Of a DNA stretch of 64,000 nucleotides, positions 45,215 to 57,644 are shown piece after piece; the stretch's first letter is position 1; the number at the start of each line of letters is the position of its first letter. Position numbers and translations under genes: made by a program. The notes beneath the pieces are model-generated. The model was not told the DNA's origin. It saw only the letters and a list, made by a program, of their open reading frames with translations, and did no database searches. The stretch is from positions 1,861,531-1,925,530 of the forward strand of contig SCFE01000003.1 in assembly GCA_004352715.1 (NCBI GenBank), in the 5' to 3' direction. The stretch comes from Hofstenia miamia. Taxonomy: Eukaryota; Xenacoelomorpha; Acoela.

Positions 45215-46620
45215 TTGTGTCCAAACGCCATCAAAGTCGAGCAAGCGGGGCTGTTGATGCATACGGTTCGTCACAGCTCTCTCAGTCTCAGCATCACATT
45301 GAAGAGTGAAAAAAGCAAGATGGGTGAAGTGACATTTGTGGAATTGGTGATGGTGATGAAGTGAGTGATTTCTATGTATCGCGCCATGACAATATCAAAT
45401 GGAAAAAGAGTCATGTTTAGCAGCCTCTCAAACTCGTGCTATAAACACTGTTAATGAAGGTTAGTCTATTCTTAGGCCTATTCGAGATAAACATGTTATT
45501 TCTAGAGAAATTTTACATTTTACGAACATTGACATAGACCCTTACGATATATGAGCTTATTGGAATCATTTTTGCTGGAGTACACAGAGATCATCGATTT
45601 CCTCCTATAAATTTGTTGTCCAATAATAATTATTATCATGCTAGTTACAGTACAATTATGTCTATAAATCGGTTCATAGACATTCTATGGCACTTACATT
45701 TTGATGAAAAGAGCAACTAACAAACTGGCTCCAATAATATGTTCTTGACCCAACTGTAACTGCTGATGAGATGCTTCCCCCGTTTCGTGGTAGATGTATT
45801 ATTCAACAGTATATTCAATCAAAGCCAGCAAAACATGACATTAAATTTTGGTGGTTATGTGATTCCAGGAGATTTATCCATTTATTGGATTTGCGTTTGG
45901 AGTTGAAGTAACATCAACTCGGTTTCCTAGGAACTTTAAGGAAAACAAGCACATCATTCCAAGAGAGTTCCTCAATAACTAGTGAAAGAAGTTCATAGTT
46001 CTGTTTGGCCGCACCAAGGATGCAACCATTGCGCCATACATTCCCAAAAGTGTCCACTTTTATATCATCTTCACACTTTCACCAAGAAGTATCAAGTGCA
46101 ATACCACACAAGCCAACAATGATAATGTACTACAATACACAAAAAGTTGATGTTGACGTCATGGATGCAATGGTGGAGCACTTCAAGATACGATCAACTC
46201 AATGTTGGCCTCTTCAAGTATTCACTGTAATAATTAATGTCGCTGCCATTTCTGGATTTTTTCTGTATTACATTCTTTTTTCTTGACGCAAATAAATATA
46301 GATTAAAATATTTATCTGATGTTTCTAATGGCATAAAATTCGGTACGATTTTCCAACACATTCACAAAATCATCTCGGAATATTATAGAACGAGAACAGT
46401 ACTTTCAGAAGTCAATGAATATTGCGCCACCTAAGAGGGGAAGATGTCATGCGCGCCCTCAAAATTCAGTATCAACAAAGTATTGTAGAAATTGATTGTC
46501 TTGCGACAATTTTGTGTGTGATACTCAAACTTCAGTCTCGGTTACATGCACAAGATGCACATAGAAAATTACCTGATTTCATTATTTTGTTGTGTGATTA
46601 CATACATATAAAATAATGCA
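45215..46620 (+). pseudogene. decayed piggyBac-type transposase
   Basis: Blocks of the piggyBac family appear in order but in shifting frames with many stops: SDFYVSRHDNIKWKKS (45355), ELIGIIFAGVHRDHRFPP (45555), MSINRFIDILWHLHFDEK (45660), DPTVTADEMLPPFRGRCIIQ and QYIQSKPAKHDIKFWWLCDS (45745-45870), then KPTMIMYYNTQKVDVDVMDA and RSTQCWPLQVFTVIINVAAI (46100-46250). These match LxxDExMxxFKGR, the KPxKxGxKxW segment, and the VDxxDxM..Y....TxRWP block. No intact terminal repeats or TTAA were identified. Inactive. Confidence 0.85.
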
Positions 46621-46714
46621 ATTTTCCCTTAAATATTGACAGTTTTAATCTTGAAACAGCGGTAAATCATGTATTAAATTAAAATAACTTTGGTCTAGAT
46701 GTACGAAACCTAGA

Positions 46715-46971
46715 CTAGAAAAACCTAAATTCTTCGAATACCGCGTGTGATTCTTGATTACTGCACCTAGCGGTCGAACTACTACTGGAACGATTAGCTT
46801 CTAATAATATTTTTTTTGAAAAATATATTAATGGCATACTTTTTTTAAATCTTCTTGCAATGATCAACAGAACCATGGTGCTAAAAATCAGTAGACCGAT
46901 GAAGAAAGAGTAAATGTGATGAGCGTAAATAATTTTTTCAGTAATGCACATCCGTGGCTGAGTTTTATCTT
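46715..46971 (-). CDS. membrane-protein gene, last exon (TM helix and tail)
   Basis: Acceptor CTTTTTTAG, stop TAG at 46715-46717. After a short juxtamembrane part (KDKTQPRMCITEKIIYAHH) comes a helix of about 22 hydrophobic residues, then RRFKK, then a tail with SSSSS and ending FEEFRFF. Topology type I if the signal peptide call is right. Confidence 0.6.
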
Positions 46972-49900
46972 CTAAAAAAGAAGTTAATTAACTAAAACAA
47001 AACATGAAACTCAAAATTATAAAACCATTAAAAACAATTGTAAAAATACTCCATTTTGAGAACTTGTACACGAAAATTAGGCAACCTTATTTACAATGGA
47101 TTGTTCTTTAAAAGTAATTTATTGTAATTTTTTTGAAACATAATATATGTTAGACTACATGTAATTATAAACAACTAATCGACAACGTTCACCATCTAGT
47201 AGTGCCTGTCGCCCAAAAAGTGTTGCAAGTAGGTCAGTTCGTGGTTGAACCAAAAATTTTATCGCTTCAAAACTAGAAGATAAAATGTAAAGTACTACTT
47301 TTGGATAAGATGATTACATTTAATTTATGTTAAAAAATAATTATGAATTCTGTTTATATTTGGGGAGTAATTATTATTTTAATGATTTAATAATTTCTTG
47401 CAATATTGAACACTAAAATGCGACAATTTTAATGCTCCTATCCTTACCACATAGTCATGCAAGTCCATTAACTGACGAAACTTGAATTTCAAATTTAGTT
47501 AGAAAAAATTAAAGTCGATGCATATGTAATTTACTTCATATATCATAGATGATCTGAATTTCGGAAAGTCCCCTGGTCAACTTGGCTGCGAAAGCAATCA
47601 GAACAATTTCCTGATATACATTGACGCTGTGATTGCCGAAATGCCGAGTAGTAAAGTTCAAGCACGTTTTTAGATGCAGATGAACATATAGGCACAGATG
47701 AATATATTAAATATTAAACTTTTGGACTACAGTTTACATAGCACATACAAAAAACAATAAAATTCATGAAAATGCATATAATCCGGAATCCCATAGTCAA
47801 TTGAAATGTTTACTTCTTAGACAGTACATATTTCATATTTTACAAAGAAATTTTCTTTACTAAATCCTAGAGATAAGACGATAGCGTCACAAAATTCGAT
47901 ATCAAATATATAAGTTTTTACTAATAATTTTAATCCAATCACATACATTTAGTTTGTATTTGTCGTTTCTAACAAATCATTTTTCTTAAAAATAAAAAAT
48001 TTTTCACGTTTGTTCAAAAGGATAAAGAGATGACCTTCGAACGATTGGTCGAGATAATTGAAACCCTAGCAGAAAATTGAGAACAAAATTATATTGAAAA
48101 AACAAGTCTTAATCTGTGGCTTATTTGACATAGTTCGCAAATTTATAAAGACCGTTTCAAAATTTATAATGCGAGCTTACGTTTGAAAAATTATCAAACT
48201 TTGTAAAGTGTTCAATTTTTTTGTTGAGCTTAACCGATAATTTACATAGAAATTCACAAACACTGAAAACTATTAAATTACACCCTAGTTAAATCGATAG
48301 AACAAATTAAAACTGTCAAACCAAAGGACAATCAATCGAGATCTCAGTCTCATATTCAATCTAAAATAGTTTGGCACATTATCTTTGCACGAAAAGAAGA
48401 ATGGTAGCATCTGAAAAGGTAAACATAACTAACATCCGAGCTCACACTTTTCTCTAGTTGATTAAAAGGCATTTGAAGCCATACATTTGTTTAAGGCACG
48501 TATTCTTTCGAGAAAAAAAACAAAATTGTCTAGCATAAGAATAAAACTGATTCCCAAACACTATTTTAGACTAGAAATTTGCTTGTTTAGGTACTGGCTT
48601 TTTGTACATACCCTGCTGCAAAATCAAAGTCTAAGTACATAAATCCTAGAACACTTTCGAAAAGTGTTATTTACCTAATATATGATTGCACAGATTACTA
48701 AAAACTCACTCAGAGCAGTTGACACTACAGTAGTTGATCCATAATACAGAACGTGGCCAACTTTGCTTAATCCAACAAGAATAATATGGTAGTTTTGAAG
48801 GGGACGAATTTCTGTAAGATTGTACATCACTATCTTCGCCTAAATCCAAAGCTAGAATTTGTTAAAGAGAAAATCCCTATACCATAACAAATGGAAACGG
48901 GGCAAAAACTTCGAAAGTCCCCCGTTTAATTAATTTACATCGTCGGATTGAAGTTGATTGGATCAAGATTACGTGCGTTTCCACGGAATCGTAATCTAAA
49001 TGCTATCATAGAACTGTACGTTTAAGGGCGAAACCTTTAAATAAAAAAGACCACGAAAGTTCGAGATAGTGTCTTTTCCCAGATCTGTATTGATTTTGAA
49101 ATATTTCTTGAATTAATGAAGGCGCTGATTGATTAGGTAAGTCGTAGTGATGCGGCGTACACTTGTCTAAAAGAACTTGCATTGAAAACATCTTTTACTT
49201 TGTTATTCAATTACAAATAATGGATCAATATGTATGCTTGCAAAAAAACATTTGAATTCAACTTCCCAAGGTGAGTTTCAAGCGAAAAATACAACCTTTA
49301 TTAATTAAGTGACCCATTAGTGTTAGTAAGTATACTACCTAATTATAATAAATTAATTACTATATAAGGAAAAAATTTGGATTTTGAATTTAAAAACGAA
49401 TGTATTTAACAGAATTTACGGCCAATCAGTTGGAATGCTTTGCATATTTGAAGCAAGGCATATAAATTGTAAGCAGTGTGTAGCATTCTAATTAATAATA
49501 CTAGGACCCGGCGATTGCAATTTTTGTTAACTCGAGTACTACTTCAGAGTCGAGTCCGCAACTACAACTCGAGTCTTGATTCTAGTCGAAGCAAAAAAAG
49601 ATAAACATTTTTCATTTTTTACTATAAACCAGCGTACAAGTTATAGAAGAAGACGTAATTAAAGAGAAAAAACAGCTAAAATAATAAATGTTTATTCTAA
49701 TTCAAAATATTGACTCAGCCAATTTCGCATTTAAGCTATTCTGAAGATGCTACAGCCGGAATTATACAGAGCATTGTAAATATTTAGTCAATCTAACAAA
49801 ACGATATATTTTTAGTGAATCGATTTTGTTTTTCTAATTAAAATACGTCTTCAACGTATTCTACTACAAAAGGCTTTTCCGTTTTTATTGAACTCTAAAT

Positions 49901-52900
49901 TTAATCAATAAATACGAAGAAAAATAGGTGTTGTTTCGGATGTCATTTGAAAGATTGAATCGTGAAGCACGAGCGTCAACAACAAATAGAAGAGTGTACA
50001 CGGAGTGAACTACCTACAACCCCATCCAAAAAAGCATTCCTATGGGGTCCTTGTTTCTGTATTTGAAAATGAGAAAACTATGACATGTGTTGTAAACTGT
50101 ACAATCTAACAAAACGATATATTTTTAGTGAATCGATTTTGTTTTTCTAATTAAAATACGTCTTCAACGTATTCTACTACAAAAGGCTTTTCCGTTTTTA
50201 TTGAACTCTAAATTTAATCAATAAATACGAAGAAAAATAGGTGTTGTTTCGGATGTCATTTGAAAGATTGAATCGTGAAGCACGAGCGTCAACAACAAAT
50301 AGAAGAGTGTACACGGAGTGAACTACCTACAACCCCATCCAAAAAAGCATTCCTATGGGGTCCTTGTTTCTGTATTTGAAAATGAGAAAACTATGACATG
50401 TGTTGTAAACTGTACAATTGAAATATTTAATAGAACATAACATTATTTTCGATGGCTTAATCTTGTTTTAAACGTTTTGTATAAGCATTGTTTGAAATAT
50501 ACAGCGTTCCAAATTTTTTCAGTCTATGTAGAATCCATGGAAGATTTTAAAGTTTCTAGAGAATAACAAGCCATGAACTTGCAATCATAGATCACCAAAT
50601 TGAAATAAAAAATTTCCAAAAGGTAAATAAAAATTTCCTTGAATAAGATTATGCATAGAACTGACGGCTATAAGCTAGAACTAATCTTTTGCCAAAATAT
50701 GGAAGAGGAATTACTTATTTTTATTTATTTCAAAAATGGGTTTAAGGATTTGCAGAAAAACAATAGTGGATGCGGGGACCTTCACAAATTTAAGTAAACG
50801 TTAAAACTTTTTAATGAACTAAAATAACAAAAAGCGTTTACTGTATAGGGAAATGTTGTTATTCCTTTTTTATAGTACCGTATTTTTACTTATTCTGTAT
50901 TTTAGATCTAGACTTCTTACCACAACTCATGCATATTGCTGCACACTTAAGGAACATAAAAGGATGCTGCACATCAAAAAGCCGCAATGAGAATAAATAA
51001 CAATAGCTTTACTACGAAAATTCAAATACAGAGTACTGCATGCTTTGAGCATTTAAACTTAGCGTTTTATGTGCAATAAATCACAGATCGTGATGTCCTC
51101 AATCTCAGTCCTAACACCGTTTGCACTTGTTCGGTTTAATAGCCTGCTAAAAAAATACTAGCCTGCTCCTCTATCCTCGGTAGACAAAACAACATATCTC
51201 GAGATACGTTTTTCTGCCAACCAATGAAAAATGCATCTTAAGCATCTATCTAATATAAATAACGTTAAAGTCGTAAAAGAGGTATGAATAAGATAGAACA
51301 ACATATCTCGAACTTTTTCTACTTAAAATTCTAATAAAACTACGCATCTCATAACACGTTGTTCTCGCTGATGATTAGCTGGAAACAGATACATAGTGAT
51401 AGAGAGGGACAGAACAGTTCATAAGGAAATGAAGATGATGCTAAGAAAAGAATACAAGAAGAGAGTAAGGAAGGTTCTACAGAAGTCAGTATTGAATGGG
51501 CAGAATAGTATAAAAGCAATTAATACATGGGCGATAACAGTGTTGAGATATTCGGCAGGAATAGTTAGGTGGAACAAGAATGAACTGAAGGAATTAGACA
51601 GGGAGACAAGGAAGATACTAGCAGCAGAGAGAGCATTCAACTTAAATGGAGATGTAGATAGGCTGTACATGGCAAGGCATAAGGGAGGGATAGGACTGCT
51701 AAGTGTGGAGGAAACTGTCACTACTGGAGGTCACTAAGAAGTTAAGGAAGATAAGAACTGAGAGTGAAAGAAAGTCAGCATACCAGAGTAGGATGGAATT
51801 AGAGATACAAACAAGGTATAGGCAGAAGACAATGCATGGAGAATACTGGAGGAACACAGAAAAATGTGACGGAGAAGAAAGCAACAAGTGGTTAAAGAAG
51901 GCAGGACTAAAAATAGAAACAGAAGCATTGATAATGGCAGCACAGGAGCAAGCAATAAGAACAAACTGGGTGAAAAAGCATATAGACAAAAGAGTAGAAC
52001 TAAGTAATAAGTGTAGGCTAAGTAAGAAAGAGGCGAGACAGTAGATCATCTGATAGCAGGGTTTGAGAAGTTGGCGCAGAATGAGTATAAATTCAGGCAT
52101 GACAAGGTGGGACGAATTGTACACTGGAGCTTGAGCAGGCAGCACGGGTTAAAAGCAGGAGACAAGTGGTATGAGCATAAGCCACAGGAAGTCATAGAGA
52201 ATGATAAGGTTAAGATACTGTGGGACTTCAACGTCCAGACAAACAAGGTAATAGAAGCACGGAGGCCAGACATAGTAGTGATATACAAAGAGAAAAGATT
52301 GGGAACAGTGATAGACATAGCAGTACAAAAGGACAGGAATATAGAAAGCAAGGAAAAAGAGAAGATAGACAAGTATACAGAGTTAGCAGATGAAATAGAA
52401 AGGCTGTGGAAGGGTAAGAAAGTTGAAGTAGTCCCGGTAGTTGTAGGAGCACTAGGAGCAGTGAGTAAGAAGCACAAGAGATACTTGGAGGAGTTGGGAG
52501 TACCAAAGTGGGGAGGAACAGTAGCACAGAATGCAACATTGTTAGGAACAGCAAGAGTCCTGAGGAAAGCTCTCAGACTCCCTGGGAACTGGTGAGTAAA
52601 CCGAGCTGAGAGGGATACCAGCATGAAGCTGTAAGAAGAAATGAAAAAAAAAATAATAATAATAAGAATTTGGGGCGCCTAGTACAAAAATTATTGGATG
52701 CTGTGGCGCTTCGTTCAAAAATTAGAAACTAGGTCTATTTGTATTTTTCAAAAAATAACTGAGATCATGAATAGATATACGAAATCTGAAAACACAAGAT
52801 GGAAGAAATCCTCGTATCTTAATTACGCTAATAAATTCTGCCCAGTAGTGAATCATTGGCGCTACACTAATCCGCGAATTTTCGTCGCAGCCCCAGAGGC

Positions 52901-55108
52901 AAAATAAATTCTGTGATTGCTCCCTAGTGTGACACAAGCTAAGTCATAATGAAAGGAGATCCAAGACCCACCCTGATCAGTGACATTATGACTTGTGACC
53001 CACGATGTCCTCACCCAAAAAGATAAGAACAAAATTGTTTTACATTAGAAAAAAAAATATATATACATAATATTATAATTATAATATATCATTTCTAAAT
53101 ATTTCTATAATTTGAACAAAAATGAAAACAATTTAAAATAAATTACTTAAAATGATCCGAGTACCTTATTTTCTTGATCCCATATCCTGACCAGACCTTA
53201 GCAAAACATTACCTGTTTGACCCGTACCTGAATATCACTGTTTGTAAGATCGATCTTCAACATTTTTTCTTCCAAATTGCATTTAAAACACATAAATTCC
53301 TTAAATATATCGAATTTTTGGAAATAGATTAATTAGATTTTAGGGCGCTTTGTCAAATCTTGACTTGGATAATAGGGCGAAAAGTGTAAAATAATTAATT
53401 AAGGTTTACTGCGGTAAGCATTAAAGTACAATAACTGTAAAAATATATTAGTTTTTTGTTCTGACTGATAGGGGGGTCATTGAAATATAAACCTACAATA
53501 TAAAAATAACTTGCTGCAAATACATTATGCAAAAGAAAAAAATGTATAATATGAAGAATTTAATCAAACTTGACAATAAATATCTAAATTTACATTCTGT
53601 AGATACAATTACACAAGTCGCCCGTCTACCTAATCATTTTATTATAGACATTTGAATTTTTTATGCAAAACAATATATTCATCTAAAAATATTGTAAATG
53701 ATAATATTATATAACTCTAGGGCAAGAATGAACTCAGATTTACCTTCAACAATAACATATTGATATTGATTTGTGATCAAATAAAGGCAGGGTGGAGAAA
53801 AAAATTTCGCTAAAATTCTATAATTTCGCCTTCATACGGCTCCAATGACACCATACATAGTCAATCAAATAATGTTTTTTAAACTAGAAAATATATTGAT
53901 TAATATAAACTAAAGATTATAGAAATCGATGCGGTTGTTCAACAGTTAATAAGAATTTATGTTTCAAACCTTTAAAGCAGTTTTTCTCAAAACTACGCTT
54001 TTCGGAGATACGTTGTTTTGCCTGTCGAGGATAATCTTAAGTGTCAGCATCACAGCGGGCCAACCAATATGCAAATTGGGTATTACATGCACTATGCAAT
54101 TAGTTTGCGCAGTACACATCACGGAAAATGGCATATCATCAAAGTCATGTTTGAGAATTGTTCAGTAACGTTGGTTTGGGTCCACTTGTGAAGTCCGATA
54201 GAAAAGTCAAGGACATTGCGGTCAAATATCTGAATTTATTCATAAACAACCATCTGATTAGTTAACAAAGGCTTCTACATATGACACTAGAAATAACATT
54301 ACATTCTGTACAAATAATGATTTTCCTAATTTAAAGACATTTAATTTCATATTCCAGAACGCCTTTACTGAATGCTCAAAAATTTTATTCGAGACTATAG
54401 TTTTAAATAAAAATCACGATTTTTGTAGTGCGCATGTGCTATTAAATTTTACAAGACTGCAAAAATGAGCATATAAAAAATGATGCAGAATCGAATGTGA
54501 CACAGATTTATATGATGTTGGTAATGTATTACAACAATTCTGATTAAAAAGAATTCTATATAAACATGAGCAATTGTTAGAAGTAGTGCCCGATTAAATT
54601 CAGATTTTCTCACTCAATCGATACTCGATCGATTTCCTGGAAATCGGAAATTTCAATAAATTGTTCGATCCAATCAACTATTTTTATTCAACAATATTAC
54701 TGCAAACCTAGAGAGGCTCTTCTTTTGGAATTAATGCTTTGGCGTGAGTGTACCAAAAGTTTTAGTTTTTTAAATTATTCTATTTTTGAACCATATAATT
54801 TAAAAAGAAACGTAATTAATCGTAAAAAAGATTAATTTTTTTAACGAAATCGAAATTTTAATTCGATTTTAGATATATCGTCAGGCACTAGTTCGTAGCG
54901 ATAAGATTAAGTTACCTTACTATGAGAGCGATTCTTACCCTGTACAAAACACATAGTGCATTGTGGAACAATCTAAGAAGGATAAAAAAAAATTTAAATT
55001 TGAAATTACCTCTGTTTCATAACGCACAGCAACCTGGAATTCACAGTCGTGCATAGCAATGCAAGAACATAGCAAAACTTGAAAAATGACAATGTCATAA
55101 ATATTCAT
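46715..55108 (-). CDS. probable secreted/single-pass membrane protein gene (exons partly resolved)
   Basis: Five candidate exons on the minus strand: 55010-55108, 54123-54229, 53744-53817, then a break, 48710-48839 and 46715-46971. Exon 1 encodes a hydrophobic start typical of a signal peptide (MNIYDIVIFQVLLCSCIA). Exon 2 has two N-glycosylation sites (NVT, NMT). Exon 4 has a fibronectin-III-like pattern (YNLTEIRPLQNYHIILVGLS, then VVSTAL). Exon 5 has a membrane helix (FFIGLLIFSTMVLLIIARRF), a basic stop-transfer and a short serine-rich tail. Phases agree within 1-3 and within 4-5. At least one exon between 48840 and 53743 is missing. I do not recognise the family. A LINE fragment and a tandem duplication fill the large intron. 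Confidence 0.5.
46972..48709. other. last intron of the membrane-protein gene
   Basis: AT-rich. Two protein-like patches, 47170-47272 on the minus strand (EAIKFLVQPRTDLLATLFGR) and 47550-47673 on the plus strand (DDLNFGKSPGQLGCESNQNN), do not fit the gene's phases and are unassigned. Confidence 0.35.
48710..48839 (-). CDS. membrane-protein gene, fibronectin-III-like exon
   Basis: Acceptor GATTTAG, strong donor GTGAGT. Reads AKIVMYNLTEIRPLQNYHII, then LVGLSKVGHVLYYGSTTVVS. The L-x-P...Y.I.L.G pattern and closing V-x-T-A are FN3-like. Ends in phase 1 and joins the last exon in frame. Confidence 0.55.
49789..50414. repeat. perfect 313-bp tandem duplication
   Basis: 49789-50101 and 50102-50414 are identical as far as I can see by eye. 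The unit starts CAATCTAACAAAACGATATA. It is very recent or an assembly artefact. No N marks the join. Confidence 0.85.
50415..51389. other. intron sequence, no feature
   Basis: AT-rich with nothing recognised. The degenerate ACTCGAGT-rich patch at 49530-49590 just upstream of the duplication is a simple-sequence remnant. Confidence 0.35.
51390..52663 (+). mobile_element. 5'-truncated LINE with restriction-like endonuclease (R4/Dong-like)
   Basis: Three frames follow one another with two shifts (near 51710 and 52045). They encode the post-RT part of an R2/R4-type reverse transcriptase: INTWAITVLRYSAGIVRWNK, LDRETRKILAAERAF, ARHKGGIGLLSVEE. A degraded CCHC finger follows (CRLS and HLIAGF, where family members keep cysteines). 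The C-terminal endonuclease has RRPDIVVIYKEKRLGTVIDI and AVQKDRN, the RPD...D-x-A motif of PD-(D/E)XK type. The frame stops at 52593-52595. The 3' end is poly(A) then (TAA/AAT)n at about 52640-52665, typical of the Dong/R4 group. The base composition (GC-richer, AGGA-rich) differs from the neighbourhood. Dead copy. Confidence 0.85.
52664..53743. other. intron sequence after the LINE
   Basis: A short inverted pair (AAGTCATAATG at about 52941-52951 and CATTATGACTT at about 52984-52994) is the only structure seen. Confidence 0.35.
53744..53817 (-). CDS. membrane-protein gene, candidate exon 3
   Basis: Acceptor ATTATAG, donor GTAAAT. Encodes ILAKFFSPPCLYLITNQYQY and VIVE, and leaves in phase 1. 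A nearer AG would break the join with exon 2. Confidence 0.4.
54123..54229 (-). CDS. membrane-protein gene, candidate exon 2
   Basis: Acceptor AAATTCAG, donor GTGATG. Encodes IFDRNVLDFSIGLHKWTQTN and then VTEQFSNMTLMICHFP. Fits phase 0 to 2. The acceptor is weak. Confidence 0.4.
55010..55108 (-). CDS. membrane-protein gene, candidate exon 1 (signal peptide)
   Basis: ATG at 55106-55108, donor GTAATT after ...VAVRYETE, phase 0, 33 codons. A TTTTAG acceptor 3 bp before the ATG suggests an upstream untranslated exon. Confidence 0.5.
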
Positions 55109-57644
55109 TTCCTAAAACATAAATATAGTTTAGTATGAAAAGACAATGATAAATTGATGTAGCTAACATATATATATATATATATATATATATCATTATT
55201 ATAAATATAGGTTTATATGATAACATTAGATAATATATATAAAGTATATATATATATATGAAATCAACGAAGAAAATTTTATGATATTACTAAGATCAAA
55301 ACATCATAAAATTGGTGAACAAATTTTTATTAAAGCTACGAACAAAGAAAAATTAGTTAACAAACAACGCAACATCAATAATTCTAGATTTATATGCAAC
55401 ATGCAACATATTTATAATTTCCTTTAGTGTAGTTTATTGTAAAATATTTATGTACCGCATATGTATATATATGTATATATATGTATATCGATAAGGGATT
55501 TGAACAGTAACTTTTGCAAAAGAATAACCATAGGGTTCGGAAACTCGGAACTCGATTATGTTTCGAGATTCAATCCCACGATTTTTTGTTGTAAATACTG
55601 AGATTTTTCGGGATATACAATTTTGAAAAACAGCTAAAATTCTCAATCAATATATTATTTTACATAAATTGTAAATAGAAAATTCGTGTTCAACTGATAA
55701 ATAGCAACATTTCGCTATTGAAAAATACCTAACTGTTAAGTTCAAGCATTCTCTGACAAAAAATGATTTCACGAGTGCATCAACAAAAAGACATATTTAG
55801 TAAACTTATAAATATAAAATGCAGTTCACGGAATAGTGATCACTAATTTTAAACGTTATTCAGAATGAACTAATAAGTAGAATTAATATTCGCATGTTTT
55901 TAAAAATATGTATTAGCTGCTTATTAAGTCTGTCGGCAAGATTATTCTCTTTGTTAAGTACAGTAAACATATAACGATAGAATGTAAAAGCTCCTTTAGT
56001 GCTTTAAATAGATTTTTGACAATTACAATATATTTGGATGTAGCTTCAAAACAACATAGGCCTCCTATAAAAATTTGTAAATTTATAATTTTTTTAAACT
56101 CATTGATGTAATCCCGGAATTCGGCAATAAAAGAATTTGGGATTCTAATTATCATTGGGATTCTAGCATCATTGATGTTCTTGTGTTGCAATAATTCTAA
56201 AGGTTGATTGTTTGACTGCATTGTAATTGGTAATCCATATATGTATTAAGGGAGTGATACACGGTCAAACTTGTGTGTTAAATTTAATTGCTCTGTAAAA
56301 AACTAACCGCAAGTTGGAAGGTCAGTAAGGTGACACGATCCAACTTGCAGATGTAACTCGATTTCAACTAAAATTTAATTTAATCCTTTCGATAAAAATC
56401 GTATTGTTTTCACGGATAATACTATTCTACTATGTACAACAAACGGAGAAAGCTTGCGAACTTCAAAAAATGGATTGTATTAACAGCAAATGCAAATCAA
56501 ATAGACAATTAATGCTATCGAATTTATAAACAATATGTTGAAATATCTTAAACTCCAACTGAAATTTTACATTAATATCTTGGAATCTTTGAACTTAATT
56601 AGTTTTTTCAATTTCTGTGAACAGATTTTATTCGAAATTTTTAATTCAATGTTGGTCTAGCAATCCAAAAATTTAATAACAAATTTTAAACAATAACATA
56701 CAAATCGGCCTAAATTTTCGGCTCTCTTCCATATCTGTGTTATACCATAGCTATAAATAGCCATTTATCTGTACCTACATTACTACGAGAACTATATACA
56801 AAATTATTTAATTGATTTAATAATTGTACATAACAGAAGTTAGGGCGATGCGTAATTGTATAATCGTGGTAAAAGATAGTCGGTCACTTACAAAAATATT
56901 ATTTGCAAGTACTAGTAATACAATTTGACAAAGTTTAACTGTGTTGCACTAGGTTACTGTTTTATTAAATTTTCTATTACAAAAAAAATAGAAATACACA
57001 CAAGTCAGTTCTAAATTTTTAAAACGATTGTGAATTTGCATGATCAGAGATATTTTGTCCATGATGGTGTTATATCAAAACACAAAGTTTTTTCACCAAA
57101 AGTCGCACACTTCGTGACATTCAATGTCCCACCATTATTTAACACCAATACTTGGCAAATAGAATTCCTTTTGTTTGTTATGTAATCTGTAAAAAATTGT
57201 GATGTTCATATTTAAATTTATTTCCTTTATTTCCTATATTAGTGCTAGAGATAGTTGAAACATTTATAAATGCATTATGAGAATGGATTTTGAACAATTC
57301 TAGTGACATAAGTTACACAAGTAAACAAAACAATAAATTTATGCAATTAATACACATTAAATCTAGAACTATTTATTTTTCTTCACGCATGCGCATGTTC
57401 CTACTTTTAAAAGATGAGCTTTTCACAAACAAAGGAACTATTTATAATGCTCTATTAATAAATGCAACCATGTTCTCTGTCAACATTTGTATAATGCATC
57501 GTGAGTTTTACCTTGGACTCCGAGATAAACAACATGCTATATATCTCGAAGTCCGCGTTTTACCCACTTTTTTATGAAAAAAATGGTTAATTGATTTTAT
57601 TAACTGGCGATAGCGAGAGAAAGTGTGGCACACTTGTTTGAAGG
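55109..57644. other. intergenic sequence with microsatellites and an unassigned frame
   Basis: (TA)n runs lie at about 55169-55192 and 55247-55259. On the minus strand 55913-56221 is an open frame of 102 codons (MQSNNQPLELLQHKNINDAR, then a Cys-Cys and two hydrophobic stretches) that I do not recognise. At 56249 the motif GGGAGTGATACACGGTCAAA matches the terminal repeat of the MITE at 58904-59107, so a second, damaged copy begins there. Confidence 0.35.

Noticed and set aside
47550-47673. Possible coding patch (plus DDLNFGKSPGQLGCESNQ, minus RQSQRQCISGNCSDCF)
   Set aside because: Both strands look protein-like, splice phases do not fit the membrane-protein gene, and no family is recognised.
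49006-49191. Minus-strand frame considered as the missing exon of the membrane-protein gene
   Set aside because: An acceptor in the right phase exists, but the only donor in phase is a poor GTGTAC and the exon would be about 29 bp; not convincing.
51419-52624. Long minus-strand open frames opposite the LINE
   Set aside because: They are antisense shadows of the LINE coding strand; the plus-strand reading carries all recognised motifs.
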